A stretch of DNA of 64,000 nt from VRUE01 sp963716735 (GTDB lineage Bacteria > Actinomycetota > Thermoleophilia > Solirubrobacterales > 70-9): the NCBI GenBank assembly GCA_963716735.1, contig OY970321.1, forward strand, positions 682,001 through 746,000, given 5' to 3'. How positions within the stretch are numbered: position 1 is the stretch's first letter; each line of letters starts with the position of its first letter. A model generated the notes under the pieces. That model did not search any database, had not been told where the DNA came from, and saw nothing but the letters and a program-made list of their open reading frames with translations. A program made the position numbers and the translations under genes. Of this stretch, positions 31,453-40,241 are shown piece by piece.

Positions 31453-33879
31453 ATGAGGCTCGACAGCGGCATCGGAAAACGTGTTCGCACTCTCACGGCG
31501 CTCTTCGTCGTGGCACTCGCGGCGATGGTGGCACCGGCAGCCGCCTTGGCGGTCACCCAGGTGATCCCGGGCAACGGCTCCGGCCCAGCCGGGCACAACC
31601 TGACGATCTACGTCGGCGACAACGGCCAGTTGCAGGCTAAGTCCGGACCGGCGTTCTCCACGGTGCAGGGAATGTTCTTCGGCACCGACACCGGTCCAGC
31701 CAGCCAGTACAACCATCTGCGGCTGAAAGGAGCGGCGCCCCTGGACGCGGTGTTCACCAACGGCTTCGAGCCGGTCTCCAATGGCCCCGTGACCGGCAAC
31801 GGCACCCCCGCCTCCCCCTTCCAGAACGTGACCGTGCTGGATGCCCAGGTCGAAGGGGCCGACGTCCTGCGGATCCGGCAGACCGTCCTCTACACCCCGT
31901 TCGAGCAGAAGTTCAGGGTCGTCTGGGACATCACCAACGTCGACTCCGGCATGCGAACGATCCCCTTCATCTGGGGCACTTCGGCCGACCTCTACATCGA
32001 CTCCAGCGACTCCGGCACCGGCGTCTTCATCGACGGCGCCAACCGCTTCGTGGGCGGTACCAACAACATCAGCCGGACCACGGGCGGGCTCCAGGAGGTC
32101 ACCTCCTCGGCTCTGCCGGGTGAGGGCGCCCCGCTTGCGATTCCACGCTGGGCCAGCTACCAGGAGGGTAACTACTCGACCGTCACCTCTCGCCTCGGCT
32201 CGTTCGATGCCTTCACCAACACGATCGACCAGAACGTGGTCGACAACGGTGTCGGCGCAAGCTTCGACAACCGTGCCTCAGCCGGGCTCGCCCCCGGCCA
32301 GACGCAGCGCTACGAGGTGGTCTGGTTCGCCAAGCGACCGTTGCCGCTGAGCGCTTCGCCGGCCTCCGCCGCGGATGAGCTGCCGGGCCACCATGAGGTG
32401 ACGCTGACCCTCGTCGACGCGCTCTTCAACCCCCTGCCCGGCAAACGGATCAACTACGAGATCGTCGGCCCGAACGCGCGCAGCGGCCAGGGCGTGACCG
32501 GCCCCACCGGGCAGATGGTCGTCGGCTGGGACGGCTCCTCACCGGGACTCGACACGCTGAACGCCTACGTGGATGCCAACGAAAACGGCGTCCGCGACCC
32601 CGAGGAGCCGGCCGCCACGGCGACGATGCGCTGGCTCGCGGACAACCACGTCGGCGGAGCCCCGCAGGTCCCCGGCAGCCTGACCGGACCCAGCGGCCAG
32701 GTCGAAGTCCAGGTGCAGCAGAACCCTGAAAACCCGGAGGCGCCGAATTTCATCTTCGGGCGCTCGGCGACGGCGTCTGCGGGCTTCAAAGACTGCGAGT
32801 TCGATCAGCGTTCCGGTCGCGAACTCAACCTGCCGGTGACCGTGAACCTGCAGCCCGGCGCCGGCACGATCAGCGGCGTCAAACTCGCCGTCATCGACCC
32901 CTCGCGGCACAACCCCACGGACACCGGTAGCTCGCTGCCCAGTCCCGCGTACGCCGATGTCGCGCCGTCGAGCAGCGGCAACAGCTATTCGTTCGTGGTC
33001 AAATGCGTCGTCAACGGCGAGATGTGGGTGGAGTTCCAGCTGGCCGAGGGTGGACCCGCGCAGACCTTCCGGATCCCGGTCGGCGGCCTCGCCCTGATCG
33101 ACCCGCAGGGAGTCGTCTACGACGGCGCCCGCTACGACCAGGCGATCGCCGGCGGGCAATCGCCCGAGCAAGCACGAGCGACCGCGGCAATCCAAGGCGC
33201 CACCGTCCGCCTGCAGCGCCTCGTCAACGGCAGCTTCCTCAACGTGCTCTCCGGCGATCCGGGAATCCTTCCCCACGTCAACCCGCAGACGACCGCAACC
33301 AATGGCATCTACCAATGGGATGTCCAGACCGGCACCTACCGGGTCGCGGTAGGCGCACCGGGCTGCCAGGACACGATCAGCTCGCAGGTCGACATCCCGC
33401 CGCCCGTCCTCGACCTGCACGTGCGGATGAGCTGCGGGGCTTCGACTTCGTCTCCCCCCGTGGCGAAACCCAGCAACGCGTTCTCGATCCTCAAGAAGCT
33501 CAAAGGGTCGAAGGCAGGGACGAAGGTGACGCTCGAAGTCGTCGTCCCCGGCGCCGGCGTGATCGACGCAGTTGACAGCGCTCCGGTGACCGCGAAGGCC
33601 AAACCCGGCAAAAAAGCCAAGTCGAGCAAGAAGAAAGTTCGCGTAACGCTGCCCATGTTCGGCCCGGTGAGCACGACCGCGAAAGGCGCCGAAACCGTCA
33701 CGCTGACCCTCAAGCTCACCAAGACGGGCAAGGCAAAGTTGAAGAAAGCGGGCAAGGTCAAAGCCACGGCGACGATCGGCTACACGCCGACCGGCGGCGA
33801 CAGAGCCACGCAGAACGTCAAAGTCACCTTCAAGAAGGCAAAGAAAAAGCCGGCCAAAAAAGGCAAAGGGAAGCGTTAG
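31453..33879 (+). CDS. Large secreted protein with Ig-like domains
   Basis: The 808-residue protein has a signal peptide (about 1-33, LTALFVVALAAMVAPAAALA). Residues about 35-300 form a beta domain (QVIPGNGSGPAGHNLTIYVG onward). About 310-400 is a Big-1-like Ig fold (VTLTLVDALFNPLPGKRINYEI) with a Ca-type DANENGVRDPEE loop. A middle domain has paired Cys. The C-terminal ~140 residues are Lys-rich and end with an IGYTPTGG repeat motif, like the protein at 16951-18033. ATG 31453 follows GGGGAGG. It probably sits in or outside the cell wall; function unknown. It is downstream of ku-LigD-pol but has its own AT-rich promoter region. Confidence 0.85.
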   Translation: MRLDSGIGKRVRTLTALFVVALAAMVAPAAALAVTQVIPGNGSGPAGHNLTIYVGDNGQLQAKSGPAFSTVQGMFFGTDTGPASQYNHLRLKGAAPLDAVFTNGFEPVSNGPVTGNGTPASPFQNVTVLDAQVEGADVLRIRQTVLYTPFEQKFRVVWDITNVDSGMRTIPFIWGTSADLYIDSSDSGTGVFIDGANRFVGGTNNISRTTGGLQEVTSSALPGEGAPLAIPRWASYQEGNYSTVTSRLGSFDAFTNTIDQNVVDNGVGASFDNRASAGLAPGQTQRYEVVWFAKRPLPLSASPASAADELPGHHEVTLTLVDALFNPLPGKRINYEIVGPNARSGQGVTGPTGQMVVGWDGSSPGLDTLNAYVDANENGVRDPEEPAATATMRWLADNHVGGAPQVPGSLTGPSGQVEVQVQQNPENPEAPNFIFGRSATASAGFKDCEFDQRSGRELNLPVTVNLQPGAGTISGVKLAVIDPSRHNPTDTGSSLPSPAYADVAPSSSGNSYSFVVKCVVNGEMWVEFQLAEGGPAQTFRIPVGGLALIDPQGVVYDGARYDQAIAGGQSPEQARATAAIQGATVRLQRLVNGSFLNVLSGDPGILPHVNPQTTATNGIYQWDVQTGTYRVAVGAPGCQDTISSQVDIPPPVLDLHVRMSCGASTSSPPVAKPSNAFSILKKLKGSKAGTKVTLEVVVPGAGVIDAVDSAPVTAKAKPGKKAKSSKKKVRVTLPMFGPVSTTAKGAETVTLTLKLTKTGKAKLKKAGKVKATATIGYTPTGGDRATQNVKVTFKKAKKKPAKKGKGKR

Positions 33880-33899
33880 CGCTTCGCCGTCCGCCGGGC

Positions 33900-35399
33900 T
33901 CAGCCGAGGGCCTGGCGGACTACCGGCTTGCGGGTCGCCTTGACCTCGTCCAGCCGGCGGACCGGGGTCGTGTAGGGGGCCTGTTTGGCCTTCTCGGGGT
34001 CGGCCTCGGCCTCGGTGAGGATCTGCTCGATCGCCTCGGCGAAGGCGTCGAGGCTCTCCTTGGTCTCGGTCTCGGTCGGCTCGATCATCAGCGCCTCCTC
34101 GACCAGCAGCGGGAAGTAGACGGTCGGCGGGTGGAAGCCGAAGTCGAGCAGGCGCTTGGCCAGGTCAAGGGTTGCGATCCCGAGGTCCCTCTTCATCGGC
34201 TTGCCGGAGAGGACGAACTCGTGCATGCAGTGGCGGTCGAAGGCGACGGGCGTGTACTTGCCGGCCCGTCCCTCGGCCAGCCGGGCCTTGAGGTAGTTGG
34301 CGTTCAGCACGGCGGTCTCGGAGGCCTCGGCGAGGCCGTCGGCGCCGAGGCTGAGGATGTAAGCGTAAGAGCGGACGAAGACGCCGAAGTTGCCCTGGAA
34401 GCCGCGCAGGCGACCGATCGACTTCGGCCGCTCGTGGTCGAGGTCGAAGCTGGGACCGCTGCCGTTGCCGCTCTCGCGCCGCACCACCTGGGGTCGCGGC
34501 AGGAAGGGCTCGATCCGCTCGGAGACGGCGATCGGCCCGGCCCCCGGCCCACCGCCGCCATGCGGCTGGCTGAAGGACTTGTGCAGGTTGACGTGGACGA
34601 TGTCGAAGCCCATGTCGCCGGGGCGCGACTGGCCCATCACCGCGTTGAGGTTGGCGCCGTCGTAGTAGAGCGTCCCCCCCACCTCGTGGATCAGCGCCGC
34701 CATCTCGGCGATGTTCTCGTCGAAGAGGCCTAGCGTGTTGGGGTTGGTCAGCATCAGGCAGGCGACCTCGTCGTCGACCTTGGCCCGCAGGTCGTCCATC
34801 TCGACGCCGCCGCGCTCGTCGGTGGCGACCTTGACGATCTCGTAGCCGGCCATCGTCACCGAGGCGGGATTGGTCCCGTGCGAGGTGTCCGGCGCCAGCA
34901 CCTTGGTCCGCGCTTCGCCGCGGTCGGCGTGGAAGGCGCGGGTGAGCAAGAGGCCGGCGAGCTCGCCGTGCGATCCGGCGGAGGGCTGCAGGCTGACGTG
35001 CGGCAGGCCGCAGATCTCCGCCAGCGACTCCTGCAGCAGCCACATCAGCTCCAGCGCGCCCTGCGCCCGCTTCGGGTCCTGGGCGGGGTGCAGGCGGGCG
35101 TGGCCGGGCAGCGCCGCCACCCGCTCGTTCAAGCGCGGGTTGTGCTTCATCGTGCACGAGCCGAGCGGGTAGAAGCCGCTGTCGAGGTCGAAGTTGCGGC
35201 GCGAGAGGCGGTTGTAGTGGCGGACGATCTCCGGCTCGGCGACCTCCGGCAGGCGCGGCGGCTGCTCGCGCAGCAGCTTCGCTGGGATCAGCTCCTCCAG
35301 CGGCGGCTCCGGCACTTCGGCGGCGGGCAGGACCGCGGCGCGGCGGCCGGGCTTCGACTTCTCGAAGATCGTCAGGATCGGTTCGTCCTGCTGGTTCAC
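33900..35399 (-). CDS. gcvPB: Glycine dehydrogenase (decarboxylating) subunit 2, GcvPB
   Basis: The 499-residue PLP-dependent half of the two-subunit P-protein decarboxylates glycine and passes aminomethyl to the lipoyl H-protein. PLP Lys274 is in HVNLHKSFSQPHGGGGPG, preceded by YYDGANLNAVMGQ; SGFYPLGSCTMKHNPRLNE is the family start block. GTG 35399 overlaps gcvPA by 4 bp. It closes the operon gcvT-gcvH-gcvPA-gcvPB and converges with the large secreted protein gene with only 20 bp between stops. Confidence 0.96.
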   Translation of the reverse strand: MNQQDEPILTIFEKSKPGRRAAVLPAAEVPEPPLEELIPAKLLREQPPRLPEVAEPEIVRHYNRLSRRNFDLDSGFYPLGSCTMKHNPRLNERVAALPGHARLHPAQDPKRAQGALELMWLLQESLAEICGLPHVSLQPSAGSHGELAGLLLTRAFHADRGEARTKVLAPDTSHGTNPASVTMAGYEIVKVATDERGGVEMDDLRAKVDDEVACLMLTNPNTLGLFDENIAEMAALIHEVGGTLYYDGANLNAVMGQSRPGDMGFDIVHVNLHKSFSQPHGGGGPGAGPIAVSERIEPFLPRPQVVRRESGNGSGPSFDLDHERPKSIGRLRGFQGNFGVFVRSYAYILSLGADGLAEASETAVLNANYLKARLAEGRAGKYTPVAFDRHCMHEFVLSGKPMKRDLGIATLDLAKRLLDFGFHPPTVYFPLLVEEALMIEPTETETKESLDAFAEAIEQILTEAEADPEKAKQAPYTTPVRRLDEVKATRKPVVRQALG

Positions 35400-36763
35400 A
35401 CCGCCACCGCCTCGGCCGCGATCGCGGCGCCGAGCGCATCGGCAAGATCGTCTATCTGAGCCCGCGTACGGCGCTCGGTGATCGCCACCAGCAGGCCGTT
35501 CTCGTACTCGGGGTACTCGCGGCCGAGCGGGTAGCCGGCGGCGATGCCGCGCTCGGCGCAGCGCTCCAGCACCCGGTCCACCGGCGCTTCGAGGCGCAGC
35601 GCGAACTCGCGTGCCACCGGCGCTTCGTGCAGCAGCTCCACCCCGGGTACGCCGGCCAGCTGTTCGCGCGCGTAGGCGGTGCGCCTGACCAGCAGCTCGC
35701 CCAGCTCACGGAAGCCCTCGCGGCCGAGCCAGGCGAGGTGGATCGTCGCCGCCAGCGCGTTAAGCGCCTGCGCCGTGCAGATGTTGTGGGTCGCCTTCTC
35801 CCGACGGATGTGCTGCTCGCGGGTCTGCAGGGCGAGGACGAATCCGCGGCGGTCGTCGGCATCGTCGGTTTCGCCCGCGATCCGCCCCGGCATCTTGCGG
35901 ATCAGCTCCTCGCTGCCGCAGAAGAAGCCGAAGGAGGGACCGCCGAAGTCGAGCCGATTGCCGAGCGGCTGGCCCTCGCCGAGGGCGACGTCGGCGCCGC
36001 ACTCGCCCGGCGGCCTGAGCACTCCAAGCGTCATCGGGTCGACGGCGACGACGAGCAGCGCGCCGTGCTCCTTCGCGGCGGCACCGAGCGCCTCGACGTC
36101 CTCGATCGCGCCGAGGAAGTTGGGGCTCTGCAGGAAGACGGCGGCGGTCTCGCCGTCGACCGCGGCGGCCAGCGCCGCCGCATCGGTGACGCCGTCCTCC
36201 AACCCGACTTCCTCGATCGCAGTCCCAAAGCCCTCTGAGTAAGTGGCAAGCGTCTCGCGGCTGTGCGGGTGGACACCGCGCGAGACGACGAAGCGTCGCC
36301 TGCCCTTGGTCGCACCGATCGCCAGGTAGGCGGCGGAGGCAACCGAGGAAGGGCCCTCGTAGAGGCCGGCGTTGGAGACCGGCAGGCCGGTCAACTCCGA
36401 CATGGCCGTCTGGAACTCGAACATCGCCTGCAGGCCACCCTGGGAGATCTCCGGCTGGTAGGGCGTGTACGGCGTGAGGAACTCGCTGCGCTGGGTGATC
36501 GCGTCGACGATCGCCGGCACGTAGTGGTCATACATCCCCGCCCCGAGGAAGCAGACCTGCTCTTCGCAGTCGACGTTGCGCGCGGCGAGCGCCGCCAGCC
36601 GCTCGTAGACCTCGGCCTCGCTCATCCCCGCCGGCAGGGCCAGTGGGCGGCCGAGGCGCAGCGGCTCGGGGATCTGCGCGAAGAGCTCGGCGGTCGACTC
36701 GACCCCGATCGCGGCAAGCATCTCCGCCCGGTCCTCGGGCGTCGCTGAGGTGTAGCGGGTCAC
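35396..36763 (-). CDS. gcvPA: Glycine dehydrogenase (decarboxylating) subunit 1, GcvPA
   Basis: The 455-residue partner subunit has MTRYTSATPEDRAEMLAAIG at the start, FLGAGMYDHYVPAIVD, TPYTPYQPEISQGGLQAMFE and TGLPVSNAGLYEG, all typical of GcvPA. It lacks the PLP lysine, as expected. Start is GTG 36763. The 80-bp gap to gcvH is the largest in the operon and holds no riboswitch-size structure. The C-terminal three residues overlap the gcvPB start. Confidence 0.96.
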   Translation of the reverse strand: MTRYTSATPEDRAEMLAAIGVESTAELFAQIPEPLRLGRPLALPAGMSEAEVYERLAALAARNVDCEEQVCFLGAGMYDHYVPAIVDAITQRSEFLTPYTPYQPEISQGGLQAMFEFQTAMSELTGLPVSNAGLYEGPSSVASAAYLAIGATKGRRRFVVSRGVHPHSRETLATYSEGFGTAIEEVGLEDGVTDAAALAAAVDGETAAVFLQSPNFLGAIEDVEALGAAAKEHGALLVVAVDPMTLGVLRPPGECGADVALGEGQPLGNRLDFGGPSFGFFCGSEELIRKMPGRIAGETDDADDRRGFVLALQTREQHIRREKATHNICTAQALNALAATIHLAWLGREGFRELGELLVRRTAYAREQLAGVPGVELLHEAPVAREFALRLEAPVDRVLERCAERGIAAGYPLGREYPEYENGLLVAITERRTRAQIDDLADALGAAIAAEAVAV

Positions 36764-36843
36764 GCGTACAGGCTACGAAAAGGTGCGGGCCGCATAAATT
36801 TCGCGCTTCGCTCGCTGCGCGGGAATCAGATATGGACGCTTGC

Positions 36844-37239
36844 TCACTCCGCGCTCAGGAGCTTGCGGTATTCCTCGGCGCCGAGCAGCGCCTCGGCCTC
36901 CCCCGGGGCGGTCAACTTGACCTTGACCAGCCAGCCCGCTCCGTAGGGGTCCTCGTTGATCTGCTCGGGGGCGTCGGCGAGCGAGTCGTTGACCTCGACG
37001 ATCTCACCGGACATCGGCGCGATCACGTCGGAGACGGCCTTCACCGACTCGACCTCGGCGTAGGAGGAGTCTTTGTCGATCGCCGCGCCGACCTCTGGCG
37101 GGTCGTAGAAGACGACCTCGCCGAGGCTGTCCTGCGCGTACCAGGTGATTCCGAGGACGGCGTGATCGTCCCCCTCCAGGCGGGCCCAGTCGTGCTGGTC
37201 GTGGTACAGCAGCTCCTCGGGGTAGCTTGCCTCAGTCAA
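36844..37239 (-). CDS. gcvH: Glycine cleavage system H protein
   Basis: The 131-residue lipoyl carrier shuttles the aminomethyl group. The lipoylated Lys is at 67 in AEVESVKAVSD; GITWYAQDSLGEVVFYDPPEVG and NDSLADAPEQINEDPYGAGW are typical. The start is TTG 37239 with AAGGAG 7 nt upstream and inside the gcvT 3' end, giving an 8-bp overlap with the gcvT stop; no in-frame ATG or GTG lies near. The lone rare start suggests coupling to gcvT. Confidence 0.95.
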   Translation of the reverse strand: MTEASYPEELLYHDQHDWARLEGDDHAVLGITWYAQDSLGEVVFYDPPEVGAAIDKDSSYAEVESVKAVSDVIAPMSGEIVEVNDSLADAPEQINEDPYGAGWLVKVKLTAPGEAEALLGAEEYRKLLSAE

Positions 37240-38338
37240 TCGGGTTCTCCTTCCGGGATGAGGGACTCTCGTAGAGCGGCTTGGAGGCTATGCGGGCGGC
37301 ACGATGCTTGCCCCGCACGTCGATCTCGACCTCTATTCCGGGCTCGGCCAGGTCGCCGCGCAGGTATCCCATGCCGATCCCGATCTCCAGCGAGGGAGAG
37401 AAGCTGCCGCTGGTGACGGTGCCGACCTCCTCGCCGGCGGCGAGGATCGGGTTGCCCTGGCGAGGGATGCCGGCGCCCTCGATCTTGAAGGGCGCGAGGC
37501 GCTCGACCGTGCCCTCGGCGCGCGCCCGGGCGACGGCCTCCGAGCCGACGAAGCCGGTCGCCTCCCTGCAGCACCAGCTGAGCCCGGCCTCGATCGGGTT
37601 GCGCTCGGGGCTGAGGTCGTTGCCGTGCAGGTGGAAACAGGCCTCCAGGCGCAAGGTGTCGCGGGCACCGAGCCCGCAGGGGACGACGCCGGCGTCGAGC
37701 AGCTCCGCCCAGATCGCCGGTGCGATCTCGGGATCGATCAGCAGCTCGACCCCGTCCTCGCCGGTGTAACCGGTGCCGCAGACGAGGGCCGGGCGATTGC
37801 CGATCCGCGCCGTGCCGACCCGCATCCGCGGCGGCAGCTCGATCCCCATGGCGGCCGTGAGGATGCCGCGGGCATGTGGGCCCTGCACGGCGAGCATCGC
37901 GTAGCGGTCGGCGACGTCGCGGACGCTGACCTCGAAGCCGCGGCTCCAGCGACCGAGCCAGGCCAGGTCGGACTCGTGGTTGGCCGAGTTGGTGACGAGC
38001 AGGTAGCGGTCGCCGCCGAGCCGGTAGGCAAAGAGGTCGTCGAGCACGCCGCCGTCCTCCGCGCAGAGACACGAATACTGGGCGCCGTGAAGGCCGATCG
38101 AGGCGACGTCGTTGGAGAGGACACGCTGGAGGAAGGCGAGCGCTCCCGGTCCCTCGACCTCGACCTCGCCCATGTGGGAGACGTCGAACATGCCGGCGTG
38201 GGTGCGCACCGCCATGTGCTCCTCGCGCACGCCCTCGTAGGTGACCGGCATCTCCCAGCCGGCGAAGGGCACCAGCTTGGCGCCGAGCTCCGCATGGCGT
38301 TCGTAGAGGGAGGTGCGTCGCAGGGCCGCGTCAGTCAC
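37232..38338 (-). CDS. gcvT: Aminomethyltransferase (glycine cleavage T protein)
   Basis: The 368-residue tetrahydrofolate-dependent enzyme releases ammonia and forms methylene-THF. Signatures are SLYERHAELGAKLVPFAGWEMPV, MFDVSHMGEVEVEG, the folate-site YTGEDGVELL with the conserved Asp, and GLGARDTLRLEACFHLHGNDL. GTG 38338 is used; TTG 38368 is an alternative with AGAGGAG too close to it. The divergent GNAT gene begins 45 bp away, leaving no room for a glycine riboswitch. Confidence 0.95.
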   Translation of the reverse strand: MTDAALRRTSLYERHAELGAKLVPFAGWEMPVTYEGVREEHMAVRTHAGMFDVSHMGEVEVEGPGALAFLQRVLSNDVASIGLHGAQYSCLCAEDGGVLDDLFAYRLGGDRYLLVTNSANHESDLAWLGRWSRGFEVSVRDVADRYAMLAVQGPHARGILTAAMGIELPPRMRVGTARIGNRPALVCGTGYTGEDGVELLIDPEIAPAIWAELLDAGVVPCGLGARDTLRLEACFHLHGNDLSPERNPIEAGLSWCCREATGFVGSEAVARARAEGTVERLAPFKIEGAGIPRQGNPILAAGEEVGTVTSGSFSPSLEIGIGMGYLRGDLAEPGIEVEIDVRGKHRAARIASKPLYESPSSRKENPID

Positions 38339-38382
38339 GGGCGGCAGCGTATTGGAGAGCTCTGGCAAGCTCCTCTGCGAAC

Positions 38383-38856
38383 GTGAGCGCAGACGGCAGC
38401 AACGAGATCCGCAGAGCGGGCGTCGAAGACGCCACGGACGTCGCCCAGCTCCTGCACGACTTCAACACCGAATACGACGACCCGACCCCGCCGGTCCCCG
38501 TCCTCGCCGAGCGCATCCGCGAACTGCTCGCGGACGAGGCGATCATCGTTCTGCTGGCAGGCCAAACACCGACCGGCCTGGCGGTGCTCCGCATGAAGCC
38601 ATCGCTTTGGTCACAGGCAGCCGACGCCTACCTGGAAGAGCTCTACGTCATCCCAGAGCAGCGCGGCAAAGGCATCGGCCGGGCACTGCTGACGGCAGCC
38701 ATAGATGCCGCGCGCAAAACCGGCGCCGACCACTTCGAGCTGACCACGGGCGAAACCGACACCGCCGCCCGCAAGCTCTACGAGAGCTTCAAGCTCACCA
38801 ACCGCGAAGGCGCCCCCGACGGCCCCCGCATGCTCTATTACGAGCTAGACCTCTGA
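38383..38856 (+). CDS. GNAT-family N-acetyltransferase
   Basis: The 157-residue acetyltransferase shows the acetyl-CoA motif A as LEELYVIPEQRGKGIGRALLTAAI (read as LYVIPEQRGKGIG plus helix) and the later LYESFKLTNR motif B. NEIRRAGVEDATDVAQLLHDF is the usual N-terminal strand and helix. Substrate unknown. Start GTG 38383 lies 45 bp from the divergent gcvT start; there is no clear Shine-Dalgarno. It converges with ftsZ across a hairpin. Confidence 0.88.
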   Translation: MSADGSNEIRRAGVEDATDVAQLLHDFNTEYDDPTPPVPVLAERIRELLADEAIIVLLAGQTPTGLAVLRMKPSLWSQAADAYLEELYVIPEQRGKGIGRALLTAAIDAARKTGADHFELTTGETDTAARKLYESFKLTNREGAPDGPRMLYYELDL

Positions 38857-38870
38857 GCTTCAGCAGCTAA

Positions 38871-38899
38871 CGGGCGCGCAGGGAATCACTGTGCGCCCG
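38871..38899. terminator. Hairpin between convergent GNAT and ftsZ genes
   Basis: CGGGCGCGCA (38871-38880) pairs with TGTGCGCCCG (38890-38899) over ten positions with one G-U. The 48-bp gap between the stops is otherwise featureless and there is no T-run. Confidence 0.55.
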
Positions 38900-38904
38900 G
38901 CCAG

Positions 38905-39984
38905 CTATTCCTTGAGAAAGCCCGGCACGTCGATGTCGTCGTCGCTGACCCGCAGTTTGCGGATGTCGGTGTCCTCGGCCGAGATCCGCGGGCGGCTCTC
39001 GTAGCGGCGGCGGACCCGCTGCGGCGAGCGGGCCAGCAACTCGAAGCCCTCGAAGCCGGTGGCGATTACGGTGACGCGGACCTCGTCGCGCATCGACTGG
39101 TCGACGACCGAGCCGAAGATGATGTTGGCGTTGTCGTCGGCTTCGGCCTGGACCAGCTGGGCCGCCTCGTTGACCTCGAAGAGGCCGAGGTCCTCGGGGC
39201 CGGTGATGTTGAGCAGCATTCCCGTCGCGCCCTTGATCGACTCCTCGATCAGGGGCGAGGTGACGGCGGCCTTGGCGGCGTCGACCGCGCGGGACTCGCC
39301 CGAGGCGGCGCCGACGCCCATCAGCGCCGAACCGGCGTCGCGCATGATCGTGCGTACGTCGGCGAAGTCGAGGTTGATCAGGCCGGGGATCGTGATCAGG
39401 TCGGTGATGCCCTGGACGCCCTGGCGCAGGATGTCGTCCGCCTGGCGGAAGGCCTCGAGCACGCTGGTACGGCGCTCGACCGCCTGCAGCAGCTTCTCGT
39501 TGGGGACGATGATCAGGGTGTCGACGTTGTTGCGCAGTTTCTCGATCCCCTCGAGCGCCTGCTGCATCCGCCGTTTGCCCTCGAACTCGAACGGCTTGGT
39601 CACCGCGCCGACGGTCAGGGCGCCGATCTCTTCCTTGGCGATCTCGGCGATGACCGGAGCTGAGCCGGTGCCGGTGCCGCCACCCTCGCCCGCGGTGACG
39701 AAGACCATGTCGGCGCCCTTCAGCGCCTCCTTGATCTCGTCGCGGCTCTCCGCCGCCGCGCCTGCCCCGACCTCGGGGTTGCCGCCGGCGCCGAGGCCAC
39801 GGGTCAGCTCCTGGCCGATCGAGAGCTTGATGTCGGCGTCACATGCCTGCAGCGCCTGCGCGTCGGTGTTGACCGCGACGAACTCGACGCCGCGAATTCC
39901 GGCGTCGACCATGCGACTGACAGCATTGGTACCGCCGCCGCCAGCTCCGACGACCTTGATCACGGCCAGGTAAGTGGATTCCAT
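38905..39984 (-). CDS. ftsZ: Cell division protein FtsZ
   Basis: The 359-residue tubulin homologue forms the Z ring. The nucleotide motifs IKVVGAGGGGTNAVSRM (9-25) and the tubulin signature GGGTGTGSAP (101-110) are present, as are the T7-loop NLDFADVRTIM and a C-terminal conserved peptide-like end DDDIDVPGFLKE, which binds partners such as SepF or FtsQ-type anchors. ATG 39984 has TTGGAG about 10 nt upstream. A 16-residue upstream extension is rejected. ftsZ is the last gene of the cluster and has its own promoter and a ~140-nt structured leader. ftsA is absent, as in other actinobacteria. Confidence 0.97.
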   Translation of the reverse strand: MESTYLAVIKVVGAGGGGTNAVSRMVDAGIRGVEFVAVNTDAQALQACDADIKLSIGQELTRGLGAGGNPEVGAGAAAESRDEIKEALKGADMVFVTAGEGGGTGTGSAPVIAEIAKEEIGALTVGAVTKPFEFEGKRRMQQALEGIEKLRNNVDTLIIVPNEKLLQAVERRTSVLEAFRQADDILRQGVQGITDLITIPGLINLDFADVRTIMRDAGSALMGVGAASGESRAVDAAKAAVTSPLIEESIKGATGMLLNITGPEDLGLFEVNEAAQLVQAEADDNANIIFGSVVDQSMRDEVRVTVIATGFEGFELLARSPQRVRRRYESRPRISAEDTDIRKLRVSDDDIDVPGFLKE

Positions 39985-40132
39985 CTCCCGATTTCTCCAA
40001 GCCCGGCCCCTAAGGGGCCGGTATCTGCCCAATCCTACAAGGACTGGATTTGAGTTGAGCCTTTATTCCGTCCGACGCTTCAGTGAGGCTTAAGGGTTCT
40101 AAGCCTACTCCTGAACCACGGAAATTGCGCTC
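39985..40132 (-). promoter_or_regulatory. Structured ftsZ leader
   Basis: The ~140-nt leader contains an 8-bp perfect stem CCGGCCCC (40003-40010)/GGGGCCGG (40014-40021), 19 nt before ATG and next to the ribosome site, and a 7-bp pair AGGCTTA (40086-40092)/TAAGCCT (40100-40106). No coding frame with a ribosome site is seen. The stem nearest to the start could lower translation or act as an attenuator. Confidence 0.45.
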
Positions 40133-40161
40133 AACGTAGGGCATTCTCGGGGCTCTGTCAA
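40133..40161 (-). promoter_or_regulatory. ftsZ: ftsZ promoter
   Basis: On the minus strand TTGACA (40161-40156) is a perfect -35 box, separated by 17 bp from TACGTT (40138-40133), a -10 of the TA-N3-T type common in actinobacteria. Transcription would start near 40126. Confidence 0.65.
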
Positions 40162-40186
40162 ACCCTCGGGAGACATCCTGCAAGCA

Positions 40187-40215
40187 CCAACTCTCAATGC
40201 TTACTTTAGAGTTGG
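40187..40215 (-). terminator. Hairpin downstream of ftsQ
   Basis: CCAACTCT (40187-40194) and AGAGTTGG (40208-40215) pair perfectly over 8 bp with a 13-nt loop. It lies 26 bp after the ftsQ stop and before the ftsZ promoter; it may end the mur-ftsQ transcript. Confidence 0.45.
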
Positions 40216-40241
40216 CCTAGTCTAACCCTGTGGTCGAGGGT

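Noticed and set aside
38339..38382. Glycine riboswitch before gcvT
   Set aside because: The gap to the divergent GNAT gene is about 45 bp, too short for it.
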